Below, one piece after another: positions 18,250 to 26,400 of a stretch of 64,000 bases of DNA; position 1 is the first letter of the stretch; each line of letters opens with the position of its first letter. The DNA is from Mycolicibacterium sp. P9-22. Lineage in GTDB: Bacteria; Actinomycetota; Actinomycetes; Mycobacteriales; Mycobacteriaceae. The notes below the pieces were generated by a model. It worked only from the letters and a program-made list of their open reading frames with translations, had not been told where the DNA came from and searched no databases. The translations under genes were made by a program, and so were the position numbers. The DNA lies in the NCBI RefSeq assembly GCF_008329585.1, contig NZ_NPKP01000002.1:124001-188000 (forward strand), read 5' to 3'.

Positions 18250-19842
18250 CTAATAAGCGCCGGTGCCGCCCAGCACGGTGCGCACGGTCTTGATGGCGAT
18301 CAGCAGATCACCGCTGATGGACCAGTTCTCGACGTAGGACAGATCCAGGCGCACCGAGTCATCCCAGGAGAGGTCTGCGCGACCGCTGACCTGCCACAGG
18401 CCGGTGATGCCCGGCAGCACCAGCAGACGGCGCCGGACCTGATCGGTGTAGGCATCGGCCTCAGATGGCAGCGGCGGGCGCGGGCCCACCACGCTCATGT
18501 CCTTGCGCAGCACATTGATGAACTGGGGTAGCTCATCGATGCTGTAGCGACGCAGGATCCGGCCCACCGCGGTGACCCGGGGGTCGCGGCGGATCTTGAA
18601 CAGCACGCCGCCGTCCATCTCGTTCATGTCGGCGAGACCGGCGACCATCTTGTCGGCGTTCTCCACCATGGTCCGCAGTTTGATCATCTGGAACGGCTTG
18701 CCGTCCAGACCGATGCGCTCGGACAGGTAGAACACCGAGCCACGGCTCGTGAGCTTGATCGCGATGGCACTGACCAGCAGCAGCGGGAACGCGGCGGTCA
18801 GCACGGAAAGCGACACGAAGATGTCGAAGGCGCGCTTCTGCACCTTCGTGGTGCCGCTGTACTGCGGCTTCTCGACGTGGATGAGGTTCAGGCCGGCGAC
18901 CGGGCGCATGGTCAGGCGCGGGCCGGCGACATCGACCATTCCCGGCGAGACCACGAGGTCGACACCGAGGCGATCGAGATCCCAGGACAGCTCCCGCACG
19001 CCCTCCGGGCCGAGGTGCTCGGTGGTGGTCAGTGCGACGGTGTCGGCGTTGGCCTTGGCGATCGCCTCTTCCACCTGATGTTCGTCACCGAGGATCGGCA
19101 GCGGGCCGACACCCGGGACGTCGAGCATGCCGCCACCGACGCGGCCGGTCAGGCAGACGCCCACCACCGAGTAGCCGTAACCCCAGGCGCGGTCCAAGGA
19201 CTGAACCAGGCTGCGCACCGCGGCCGCGTTACCGACCGCCACCACCGCGTTGACGCACTGTCCGCGCTTGCGGTACCAGCCCAGCACCCGGCGGCAGGCC
19301 GCGCGGCCCAGCACCAGGAAGACCAGGCCGAGCGGAAAGGCCAGCGCCAGGTAACCGCGCGCGTATTCCGGCCGGAAGATCATGAGCGTGACGGCGACGA
19401 CGCCGATGGTCGCCAGCGTCGCCGAGAGCACTCGCCGGTACTCCTCGATGCCGGCGCCCACGATCCGCGGGGACCGGCTGCGGTAGGCCGTCAGCAAACC
19501 CAGCCAGATCAAGCCGAAGATCACCGACAGCAGCCCGAAGTACTTGGTGAGGGGATCGAAATCGGTAACTGGACGCCCCAGGCGCACCATCTGGGCGCAG
19601 GCCATGGCAGCGCCGACGACGACGACATCGGTGATCAGCAGTGCCAACCCGTAGCGTCGCTGCCACTGCAGTCCGTCGTGGTCGCGGGCGGGCGCCGTGC
19701 TCACCAAAGCGATCGGCGCTTCCGTCTCTCTCACCAACGTCACGTGCGCGTCCACCTTCGTTTGCTGCGCGGGTCCAACCATGCTGCCTAAGACTATCGC
19801 TTTGTTTCCTGCTTCTTGCAACATTTCGGCCCAAATATCCAC
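18250..19842 (-). CDS. Polyprenyl-phosphate sugar-1-phosphate transferase (WbaP/WcaJ-type)
   Basis: 530 residues from GTG 19840-19842; ATG 19780-19782 is an alternative and neither has a strong ribosome site. Four or five N-terminal helices (residues 65-200) and a nucleotide-fold middle domain precede a bacterial sugar transferase domain: KRAFDIFVSLSVL, IGLDGKPFQMIKLRTM, DELPQFINVLRKDMSVVGPR and PGITGLWQVSGR. The family loads the first sugar phosphate onto undecaprenyl or decaprenyl phosphate, which commits a repeat unit of exopolysaccharide. It is the initiating enzyme of this locus. Confidence 0.92.
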   Translation of the reverse strand: MDIWAEMLQEAGNKAIVLGSMVGPAQQTKVDAHVTLVRETEAPIALVSTAPARDHDGLQWQRRYGLALLITDVVVVGAAMACAQMVRLGRPVTDFDPLTKYFGLLSVIFGLIWLGLLTAYRSRSPRIVGAGIEEYRRVLSATLATIGVVAVTLMIFRPEYARGYLALAFPLGLVFLVLGRAACRRVLGWYRKRGQCVNAVVAVGNAAAVRSLVQSLDRAWGYGYSVVGVCLTGRVGGGMLDVPGVGPLPILGDEHQVEEAIAKANADTVALTTTEHLGPEGVRELSWDLDRLGVDLVVSPGMVDVAGPRLTMRPVAGLNLIHVEKPQYSGTTKVQKRAFDIFVSLSVLTAAFPLLLVSAIAIKLTSRGSVFYLSERIGLDGKPFQMIKLRTMVENADKMVAGLADMNEMDGGVLFKIRRDPRVTAVGRILRRYSIDELPQFINVLRKDMSVVGPRPPLPSEADAYTDQVRRRLLVLPGITGLWQVSGRADLSWDDSVRLDLSYVENWSISGDLLIAIKTVRTVLGGTGAY

Positions 19843-20374
19843 CCTTCGGCTGACGCCGGCGCAAATTCGCCGGTGGATATCATCTCGATTTGCCGGGTTC
19901 AGTTGCGGGGCGGAGTCGGCAAAAACTGACGCCCGTGACTATTTGACCTGGTGATTAAACGTAGGCCGAGTTTGTTAATCACATGCACTCACGGGTTATC
20001 GCAGGGGTTGCCGATGCGTTACACCTCAATCATGATCACCGCTCGCCCGGCGAGTCCGTCTCGCAGCCATTGCTGAAACTGCGCTCGGGTGCACTGTTCA
20101 CACGTTTTGTGGCTTAGCCCCGGCACATGCTGCCGGCAACCTCGCCGGCCTCTCGGAGATCGGCGACCGCCCGGCGGGCATGCCGATCCGACGTTGCGAG
20201 CAGCCCCCGCCCGGCAGGTCGGGAGTGCTTGCGATCGCCAAAGTTCGGAAGCCTGCGCGGCCACCCCGCCACCCGCCAGACCAGCCCTGCAGACGGTCCT
20301 GACTGCGCGGATGGCGTCCTTTCGCCCGGGCGATGGCGGTCACCCACCAATTCACTCGGGCATCAACGGTCCCA

Positions 20375-20404
20375 CGGTGAATGGCACATTCGTGCCATTC
20401 ACCG
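20375..20404. terminator. 13-bp perfect inverted repeat with 4-nt loop
   Basis: Arms CGGTGAATGGCAC (20375-20387) and its exact complement (20392-20404) flank ATTC. It lies 137 nt past the lipase 2 stop on the minus strand, so it likely ends the transcript of the upstream exopolysaccharide genes. An operator role cannot be excluded. Confidence 0.6.
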
Positions 20405-20450
20405 GTCGCCATTCCTCGAACAGCGAATCGGGCAGCGGCGCAAACAGCAG

Positions 20451-20469
20451 TGTGTCAGTGCCTGACACA
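20451..20469. repeat. 8-bp inverted repeat with 3-nt loop
   Basis: TGTGTCAG and CTGACACA are separated by TGC. It lies 72 nt past the lipase 2 stop. It may be a second terminator element or a protein-binding palindrome. Confidence 0.4.
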
Positions 20470-20540
20470 TCGCTGTGCCGGGCCCCGGGCACATCACCAC
20501 GACTTCGCTGCCGGGCTTCGGGGCAATGGCGCCGAGCGGA

Positions 20541-21794
20541 TCAACCGCAGGCGTTGGCGGCTGCTTCACCCGCTGGAGCCTGCATCGGCAGCCCCTCGAG
20601 CCGCTCTGCCAACCAGCCCAGCTGATCGGCCACCTCCAGGTCGCCGTGGCCCTTGTCGGGCTGGAACTCCCAGACCACCGTGCCGCCCAGCGCACAGGCG
20701 CGGGCCAACGCGTCCGTCGTCCAGGGCGGGTCGATGTACTCGTCCTCGCCGCCGTAGACGACCGACATCGGCGCGGCCAGCGGCTGCTGCGGTAACGCCC
20801 ACTGGCGCAGGTAGGCCCGCAACTGGTCGGCGGATGCCGGCGTCCGCGGCTTCAGGTCATCGGATACCAGTCGGTCGATCACGGCCTCCCGGGTGTGCAC
20901 CGCGTCACCGGAACAGGCAATCAGGATGTCCCAGTTCTCGGCGGCCACACCGTGCCGGAAGTCGTCCCGATCGATCTCCGGGTGCAGCCGGGCCAGCGAT
21001 TCGACGACGAGGACCAGCGCGGCCGCCTGCTCCTTGGTCAGCGTGCCATCGACCGACTTGTCGACAAGGCCCGCGATATCGGCGACGGGCGCCAACGCCA
21101 GCACCCCGCGCGGCAGCATCTCCGGGGAGTACGTCCCGGCCTGCTCCCCGACCGCCCAGGCCGCGCCGCCGCCCTGCGAGCCGCCCAGGGCGGCCCACCT
21201 GTCCGAGACGTCGGGGAAGGTGTGCCGCAACGCCCGGACCGAGTCGATCATGTTCAGCCCGGCGGTCCTGGAATCCAGGTACGGATGGATTCCGGGTGAT
21301 CCGAGTCCCTGAAAATCCGCGAACGCCACGGCGAAGCCCAGCTCGGTCAGTTTGACGACCCAATCGGTCAGTCCCAGCAGCGTCGCCGACAACGACGGCC
21401 CGCAGGGCTCATCGATGCCCAGGGTGCCATGGCCGAAGGCGACCACCGGCCAGCCCCCGGCCGGCGCGGCACCACTCGGCGTGAACACCGCGCCGGACAC
21501 CACCGTCGGCTCGCCGCTGTCGCCGTTGGTCGAGCGGTACACGACCCGGGCGGAGTTCAGCCCCGACCCTTGCGGGCTGCGGCCGAACTCGGGCAGCGTC
21601 ATCGCGCTCACCAGCGAGCCGGGACCGCTGCCTGCCAGATCGGCGCCTTCGATGGGCTGGGGCAGCACGGTGGCGGGCGGCTTGTCCGACAGGCCCACCG
21701 TCTGGCGGGCGGCCGGGAACACCGTCAGCACGACGACGGCAAGCAGGATCAGGACCGACAGCACAATGCCGGCCGGCAGCAAGTATCGACGCAT
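20541..21794 (-). CDS. Secretory-lipase-family hydrolase, paralogue 2, membrane anchored
   Basis: 417 residues from ATG 21792-21794. The N-terminal helix (residues about 7-28) is an anchor or uncleaved signal. The nucleophile elbow is GGSQGG (Ser206), Asp lies in YGGEDEYIDPPW and His in DKGHGD. The oxyanion GHGT is kept. Its start overlaps the acyltransferase stop by one base (TGATG), so the hydrolase and acyltransferase are made together. That suggests linked roles in adding and removing acyl groups on the exported glycan. Confidence 0.87.
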   Translation of the reverse strand: MRRYLLPAGIVLSVLILLAVVVLTVFPAARQTVGLSDKPPATVLPQPIEGADLAGSGPGSLVSAMTLPEFGRSPQGSGLNSARVVYRSTNGDSGEPTVVSGAVFTPSGAAPAGGWPVVAFGHGTLGIDEPCGPSLSATLLGLTDWVVKLTELGFAVAFADFQGLGSPGIHPYLDSRTAGLNMIDSVRALRHTFPDVSDRWAALGGSQGGGAAWAVGEQAGTYSPEMLPRGVLALAPVADIAGLVDKSVDGTLTKEQAAALVLVVESLARLHPEIDRDDFRHGVAAENWDILIACSGDAVHTREAVIDRLVSDDLKPRTPASADQLRAYLRQWALPQQPLAAPMSVVYGGEDEYIDPPWTTDALARACALGGTVVWEFQPDKGHGDLEVADQLGWLAERLEGLPMQAPAGEAAANACG

Positions 21795-23080
21795 CAATTC
21801 TTCCGGAACCGCTTGACCAGGCCCAGGCCCGGCCGCTCCACGGCGTAGTAGGTGATGGTCGACAGCAGGATCGTCACGGCGGCCACCACCGCAACGTTAC
21901 GGAACATGCCGCTCCAGGAGTCGCCGGCGGCCAGGTCGTAGCGGCCCAGCAGCAACAGCACCGGGTAATGCCACAGGTACACCGACAGCGAGATCATCCC
22001 GACGAAATAGAACGGTTTGAGGTCGAGGAACCGCGCGATCGGCGAATCCTTGCCGCGGGCCAGCGGCAGGACGACGATCGCGATGAACACTGCGGAGACG
22101 AAACCGATTCCGGCAGTGGCGAATACGGTGCCCTTCACAGCGAGCACGAGCGCACCGGCAAAGGACACCAGCAGCAGCGGGAAGCACAGGAAATGGATCG
22201 TCCTGGCCGCCGGCACGGAGATGACGCCCTGTTCGATCGCCACGAACAGGATCGCGGCGAACATCCCGTAGGCGAACAGGTCCGCGTTGGTGATGAAGCT
22301 GCGCATGAACACCGCAGCCCAGGTCGGCCCCCAGTTCTGCATCATGACGGTGTCCGCGCCGGACGCGGCGAACACCAGCGGCGCGAAAAGCCGCCCCACG
22401 ATGCCGACCGCCAGCAGGATGGCCGGTGCCAGGCAGGCCAGCACCAACGGCTTGACGTCGGTGCGCTTACGCAGCGCGAAGAGCAGGAAACCCAACAGCG
22501 GCAGCACCGCGTAGAACGCGATCTCCAGGGTCAGCGACCAGGACGGGCTGATGCCGGTCTGCACGTATTCGGGTATGTAGGTCTGCGTCAACGTCAGATT
22601 CGCCAGCAGCTCCCAGGGATCGGTGATCATCCCGGTGCCGGCGTCGGTGCCGTGCGGCTGGATCGCCGAGTTCTGCACATACGCCGCCTGAAGCACGAAA
22701 TTGCAGATCAGGAAGATCGTGAGGTATCCGGGGAAGACCCGGAAGAACCGGTGCAGGGCGTACTGCTTGGTGTCCGGCATGGCCGCCTTGGAGCGGTCCT
22801 TGGTCAACCTCCGGATATAGGGCAGAAACAGCAGGAAACCGCTGAGCACGAAGAACAGGATCAGTGCCAGGCCCAGCACCCCGAGGAAGGCCTTGTCATG
22901 GGTGACCGGCGAATAGCTCAGCGCGACATGGCCCATCACCACCGCCAGGCAGCCCAGCCCGCGGATGCCGTCGAGGCCGATGATCCTGGTGTGCGTCGGC
23001 GACGTGGCGAGCACCTGGGATTCGATGCCCGGCACCCCGGAGGCCCCCGCGCCCCCGCGCGCCGCGTTGATGTCTGTCAT
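21794..23080 (-). CDS. Acyltransferase-3 family membrane protein (OafA/YrhL-like)
   Basis: 428 residues with ten or more membrane helices. The N-terminal motif RIIGLDGIRGLGCLAVVMGH holds the conserved Arg and His of acyltransferase-3 enzymes, and YALHRFFRVFPGYL is a second family motif. Such proteins move acetyl or other acyl groups across the membrane onto sugars. A GGAG lies seven bases before the ATG. Within this locus it probably O-acylates the polysaccharide repeat unit. Confidence 0.9.
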   Translation of the reverse strand: MTDINAARGGAGASGVPGIESQVLATSPTHTRIIGLDGIRGLGCLAVVMGHVALSYSPVTHDKAFLGVLGLALILFFVLSGFLLFLPYIRRLTKDRSKAAMPDTKQYALHRFFRVFPGYLTIFLICNFVLQAAYVQNSAIQPHGTDAGTGMITDPWELLANLTLTQTYIPEYVQTGISPSWSLTLEIAFYAVLPLLGFLLFALRKRTDVKPLVLACLAPAILLAVGIVGRLFAPLVFAASGADTVMMQNWGPTWAAVFMRSFITNADLFAYGMFAAILFVAIEQGVISVPAARTIHFLCFPLLLVSFAGALVLAVKGTVFATAGIGFVSAVFIAIVVLPLARGKDSPIARFLDLKPFYFVGMISLSVYLWHYPVLLLLGRYDLAAGDSWSGMFRNVAVVAAVTILLSTITYYAVERPGLGLVKRFRKN

Positions 23081-23137
23081 GAGCGTTCTCCGGTCGCGGT
23101 GGTCAGGGTGCGCGTTCGCTTGAGGTGGTCTCGACGA

Positions 23138-24397
23138 TCAGGTGGTCTTGAGGATCGAGGGCCCGCCCTCGACCGCGCAGGTGCTGTCGGCGGGCGCATC
23201 GTCGAACCGCTTCATGATCCAGTCCAGCGACACGATCGGGTCGAAGTCGCCGTGTCCGCGGCCGCCGGCGATGAAGGATGCCACGGTGTCGCCCATATCG
23301 CAGGCTCTTCGCACCGCTTCGGTGGTCCACGCCACCGGAACCACGTCATCGGCGTCACCGTGCACGACGAACATCGGCGCGCTGGCCGGTGCGCGGGGAA
23401 GACCGCTCATCTGGTTCAGATACCCGCGCAACGTGTCCAGGGCCTGCGGGGTCGCGGGCCGCAGATCCTCCGGCGGAATCTGCTCGGCCACCGTGAGCCG
23501 GTCCTCGGTGGCATCGGTGGAGCACCCGGCGAGCAGATCCCACTTCTCTTCGACGAGGCCACGCCGGTAGTCGTCGAGATCGAAGTCGGGATGGGCGTTC
23601 TGCAGTGAGGACAGGATGAGCACCATGGCGATCCGCTGCTGCGGCGACAGCACGCCTTCGGCCGCCATGTCCGCCAGCCCGGTGATGTCGGCGGCCGGTG
23701 ACACGCTCACCGAGCCGATCAGCCGGGTGTCCCGCGCGCCGTAACCGGCGACCAACTCGTTGGCGGCCCACGCCGCCTGGCCACCCTGGGACACCCCGAA
23801 CGCGACCCACCTCTCCGACGAGCCTGGCACCAGCTTGCGGGCCGCACTGGCCGCGTCGACCATGTTGTAGCCGGCCGTGGTGGCATCCAGGTACGGGTGG
23901 TAGCTGTCGATGGTGCCCAGCCCCTGGTAGTCCGGCACCACCATCATGTAACCGAGGGTGACCAGGGCCCGGACCGCGTCGGCAGCTCCCAGCAGGTTCG
24001 GTGACTGCGAGGGCGCACAGTCCGACAGCACACCGGTGGTGCCGTGCCCGAACACGATGACGGGCCAGCCGCCCTCGGGCGGGGGGCCCGCCGGGGCGAA
24101 CACGCTGCCCGACACGACCTGGGAGCTGCCGTCGATACCGGAGGTCGAGTTGTAGGTGATGCGGGCGGCGACGGAGGTGACCCGCAGCAGCCGGCGGTCG
24201 ATGGTGGGCAGCCGGCTGGCGCTCACCAGCGCCCCGGGTCCGGTGGCCGAATAGTCGGCCGGTAGCTGGATCTCCGGTGTCGCCGTCACCGTCGGGCCGG
24301 GGTTCGGCTCGGCGCACCCTGCGACCGCCAGCGCGAGTACCAGCAACGCACTCGCCAGCGCCTTCCGTGTCGTTCGCGCCGAAATACCGTGTGCCAT
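23138..24397 (-). CDS. Secretory-lipase-family hydrolase, paralogue 3, lipoprotein
   Basis: 419 residues from ATG 24395-24397, which has TAGGAG five bases upstream; the frame continues upstream by chance. The signal peptide ends in a lipobox VAGC with Cys28, so the mature enzyme should be a surface lipoprotein. The elbow is GVSQGG (Ser203), Asp is in HGDADDVVPVAW and His in GRGHGD. It starts 14 nt after the stop of the short chain-length protein. It differs from paralogues 1 and 2 mainly in having a lipid anchor. Confidence 0.88.
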   Translation of the reverse strand: MAHGISARTTRKALASALLVLALAVAGCAEPNPGPTVTATPEIQLPADYSATGPGALVSASRLPTIDRRLLRVTSVAARITYNSTSGIDGSSQVVSGSVFAPAGPPPEGGWPVIVFGHGTTGVLSDCAPSQSPNLLGAADAVRALVTLGYMMVVPDYQGLGTIDSYHPYLDATTAGYNMVDAASAARKLVPGSSERWVAFGVSQGGQAAWAANELVAGYGARDTRLIGSVSVSPAADITGLADMAAEGVLSPQQRIAMVLILSSLQNAHPDFDLDDYRRGLVEEKWDLLAGCSTDATEDRLTVAEQIPPEDLRPATPQALDTLRGYLNQMSGLPRAPASAPMFVVHGDADDVVPVAWTTEAVRRACDMGDTVASFIAGGRGHGDFDPIVSLDWIMKRFDDAPADSTCAVEGGPSILKTT

Positions 24398-24411
24398 CGA
24401 GCTCCTAAGAC

Positions 24412-25149
24412 CTAGCGGACATCGCCGCTGGACGTGTACGAGTTGGCGACCTGACGGAGTTGGCCCCCGGTCAGCACCTCGTCGCGGGCGAGCCCGAACG
24501 CGAGCACCAGCACCAGGCTCAGCGCGAAGCCGACGCCGGTCGCCACCAGCAAGGTGTACGTCACGTCGGGCCGGACTTCGTGGGCGACCGTCGCCGGGTC
24601 GACGGCCACCAGTTCCGCCACCGGCCCGGTGTACTGGATGGGGTCGGTGGGTTTGGCCTCGACGTATTCCAGCTCGCCGGACATCTTCATCAGCACGGAG
24701 GCCAGCGTGTTGACCGTGTCGATGGTGGTCTGCGGATCGGTGCCCGTCACCCCCACCCGCAGCAGCGCCGACGACGGCCTGCCGAACCGAGACAAGCCGT
24801 AGGGCTCCCACGTGGCGGTCACCTTGGCCGCGAGTTCGCTTGGCGCCAGCGGCAATCCAAGTTGCTCGATGGTTCGCTCGCTGATCACCGAGGACTGCGC
24901 CAGCGACACGTAGGTGGACATCCGGCTGTTGGCGCCGATGCCGCCGGCGTAGGCCGAGTAGGTGCCAGGATCACCGGCGACCTGCGCGAACAGCAGCACC
25001 GACGCCGTGTAACTGCGTTCCCACGTGAGCTTCTGGATGCCGAAAGCCGCGGCGGGCGCCAGCAGCGTGGCCACCAGGATCACGATCCAGCCCCTGGCGG
25101 CGATCCTCAGATAATCCCGTGCCCGCGGCACCTCGACGGGGGCCCTCAA
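24412..25149 (-). CDS. Wzz-type chain-length determinant without kinase domain
   Basis: About 245 residues from TTG 25147-25149, which overlaps the lipase 4 stop as TTGA; a GTG at 25131 is an alternative. There is a membrane helix near each end (residues about 20-40 and 205-228) with an external domain between, the layout of polysaccharide co-polymerases that set chain length. It lacks the usual cytoplasmic ATPase. The locus thus has two such proteins, this one and the kinase-fused one at 26401-27861. Confidence 0.78.
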   Translation of the reverse strand: MRAPVEVPRARDYLRIAARGWIVILVATLLAPAAAFGIQKLTWERSYTASVLLFAQVAGDPGTYSAYAGGIGANSRMSTYVSLAQSSVISERTIEQLGLPLAPSELAAKVTATWEPYGLSRFGRPSSALLRVGVTGTDPQTTIDTVNTLASVLMKMSGELEYVEAKPTDPIQYTGPVAELVAVDPATVAHEVRPDVTYTLLVATGVGFALSLVLVLAFGLARDEVLTGGQLRQVANSYTSSGDVR

Positions 25150-26396
25150 TTTCGGCTCAGGCAGTCGTTGGGCGGCGGATCGGCGCCGTCGAGGCGGTCC
25201 ATCAGCCAGGGCAGGGTGAAACCACTGTCCAGGTCGGCGTGGCCCTTGCCGGAGCCCTTGCGGATCTCGATATAACTGCCCATCGCGCAGGCCCGGTCCA
25301 GTGCGCGCTCGAACCACGTCTCATCGACCAGCATGTCCTGGGTGCCGTAGCCGACGACCATCGGTGTGGTGTTGGGTGCTTGTGGCACAGCGATTTCGGC
25401 GAGCCGTTCGCGCAACCAGACGACATCCTCATAGGTGGCGGGCCGCAGGTCCTCATTGGTCATCAACCCACGAACCCTGGCGATGTCGTCGAAATTGGGC
25501 GGAATGCAGTCCAACAGCTGGTCCCAGTTCTCCGCGGTGGTGCCGCGCCGGTAGTTGTCCAGGTTCATCTCGGGGTGGAACCACTTCAGCGACTGCAGGG
25601 CGAACACGAGTGTCACCCGCTGATCGGCGGTGAGCGTGCCCTCCCAGGCGGCGTCGGCCAGCCCGGACATATCGGCCGCCGGTGCCATCGAGACGGTGCC
25701 CAGCAGGTCGAGTCCCTGGCCGTAGGTGCTGGCCTGCTCGGCGGCCGACCAGACCGCGAGCCCACCCATCGAGTGCCCGTACGAGAGCCACTTGGGGTTG
25801 GTTTCCGCGCCGACCCGGCGGGCGGCGCGGACGGAGTCGATGACGTTGTAGCCGAGGGTTTTCGCGTTCAGGAACGGATGCTGGTAGCCCTCCACCCCGG
25901 CGCCCTGGAAGTCCGAGACGGTGACCAGGAACCCCGAGCGGACGAACACCGACATCGTCCAGGCATTCAGCGGCAGGCTGCCGTAGAGGCTGCTCGCGCA
26001 TTTGTTCAGCACACCCTTGGTGCCCTGGCCGAAGGCCAGGATGGGCCAGCCGCCCTTGGGCGGATCGCCCGGGGGGATCGCCACCGCACCGGAAACCTCG
26101 GTCGGCTGCTCGTCCACACCCGAGGTGGACCGGTAGACGACACGCATGTAGGTCGCGTCGTCCTGGTTGAGCAGTTCGCTACCGCTCATCGGTTCGACGG
26201 ACACCAGCGAGCCCGGCCCGTCATCGGTCATATCGGGCGGCGGCAGATGCGGTTTGCCGTCGAAGGGCGGGGTGAAGGTCTTGATCGCGACGGTATCCGA
26301 GCCCGCCGGTGGTGCGGGTGCCTGCGCCGGCGCGCACGAGGTCACCAGAACGACAGCCACGAACAGGACCGCCGCACCACGAATCAGACTCGGCAC
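25146..26396 (-). CDS. Secretory-lipase-family hydrolase, paralogue 4, lipoprotein
   Basis: 416 residues from GTG 26394-26396. The lipobox VTSC (Cys21) marks a lipoprotein. The elbow is GHSMGG (Ser209), Asp is in GTQDMLVDETW and His in GKGHADLD. It differs from the other three by GQGT instead of GHGT at the oxyanion segment and by Met in the elbow. It starts 4 nt after the chain-length/kinase gene and overlaps the next chain-length gene by 4 nt. This is the tightest linkage of a lipase with polysaccharide assembly genes in the window. Confidence 0.87.
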   Translation of the reverse strand: MPSLIRGAAVLFVAVVLVTSCAPAQAPAPPAGSDTVAIKTFTPPFDGKPHLPPPDMTDDGPGSLVSVEPMSGSELLNQDDATYMRVVYRSTSGVDEQPTEVSGAVAIPPGDPPKGGWPILAFGQGTKGVLNKCASSLYGSLPLNAWTMSVFVRSGFLVTVSDFQGAGVEGYQHPFLNAKTLGYNVIDSVRAARRVGAETNPKWLSYGHSMGGLAVWSAAEQASTYGQGLDLLGTVSMAPAADMSGLADAAWEGTLTADQRVTLVFALQSLKWFHPEMNLDNYRRGTTAENWDQLLDCIPPNFDDIARVRGLMTNEDLRPATYEDVVWLRERLAEIAVPQAPNTTPMVVGYGTQDMLVDETWFERALDRACAMGSYIEIRKGSGKGHADLDSGFTLPWLMDRLDGADPPPNDCLSRN

Positions 26397-26400
26397 GCCG

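Larger units (their letters stand above)
19843..20540. other. 698-bp non-coding gap with two strong hairpins
   Basis: No frame here shows a convincing protein: the candidates are low-complexity Arg/Pro/Ala-rich and have no family motifs. The part next to 19842 should hold the promoter of the sugar transferase. The part next to 20540 holds the two hairpins listed separately. A remnant of deleted DNA is possible. Confidence 0.5.

Noticed and set aside
20089..20625. Possible small genes in the 698-bp gap
   Set aside because: Products are Arg/Pro/Ala-rich, have no motifs, no ribosome sites and overlap in many frames.
24398..24811. N-terminal extension of lipase 3 upstream of its ATG
   Set aside because: It overlaps the chain-length gene, is Arg/Gly-rich, and the lipobox signal peptide with a ribosome site starts at 24397.
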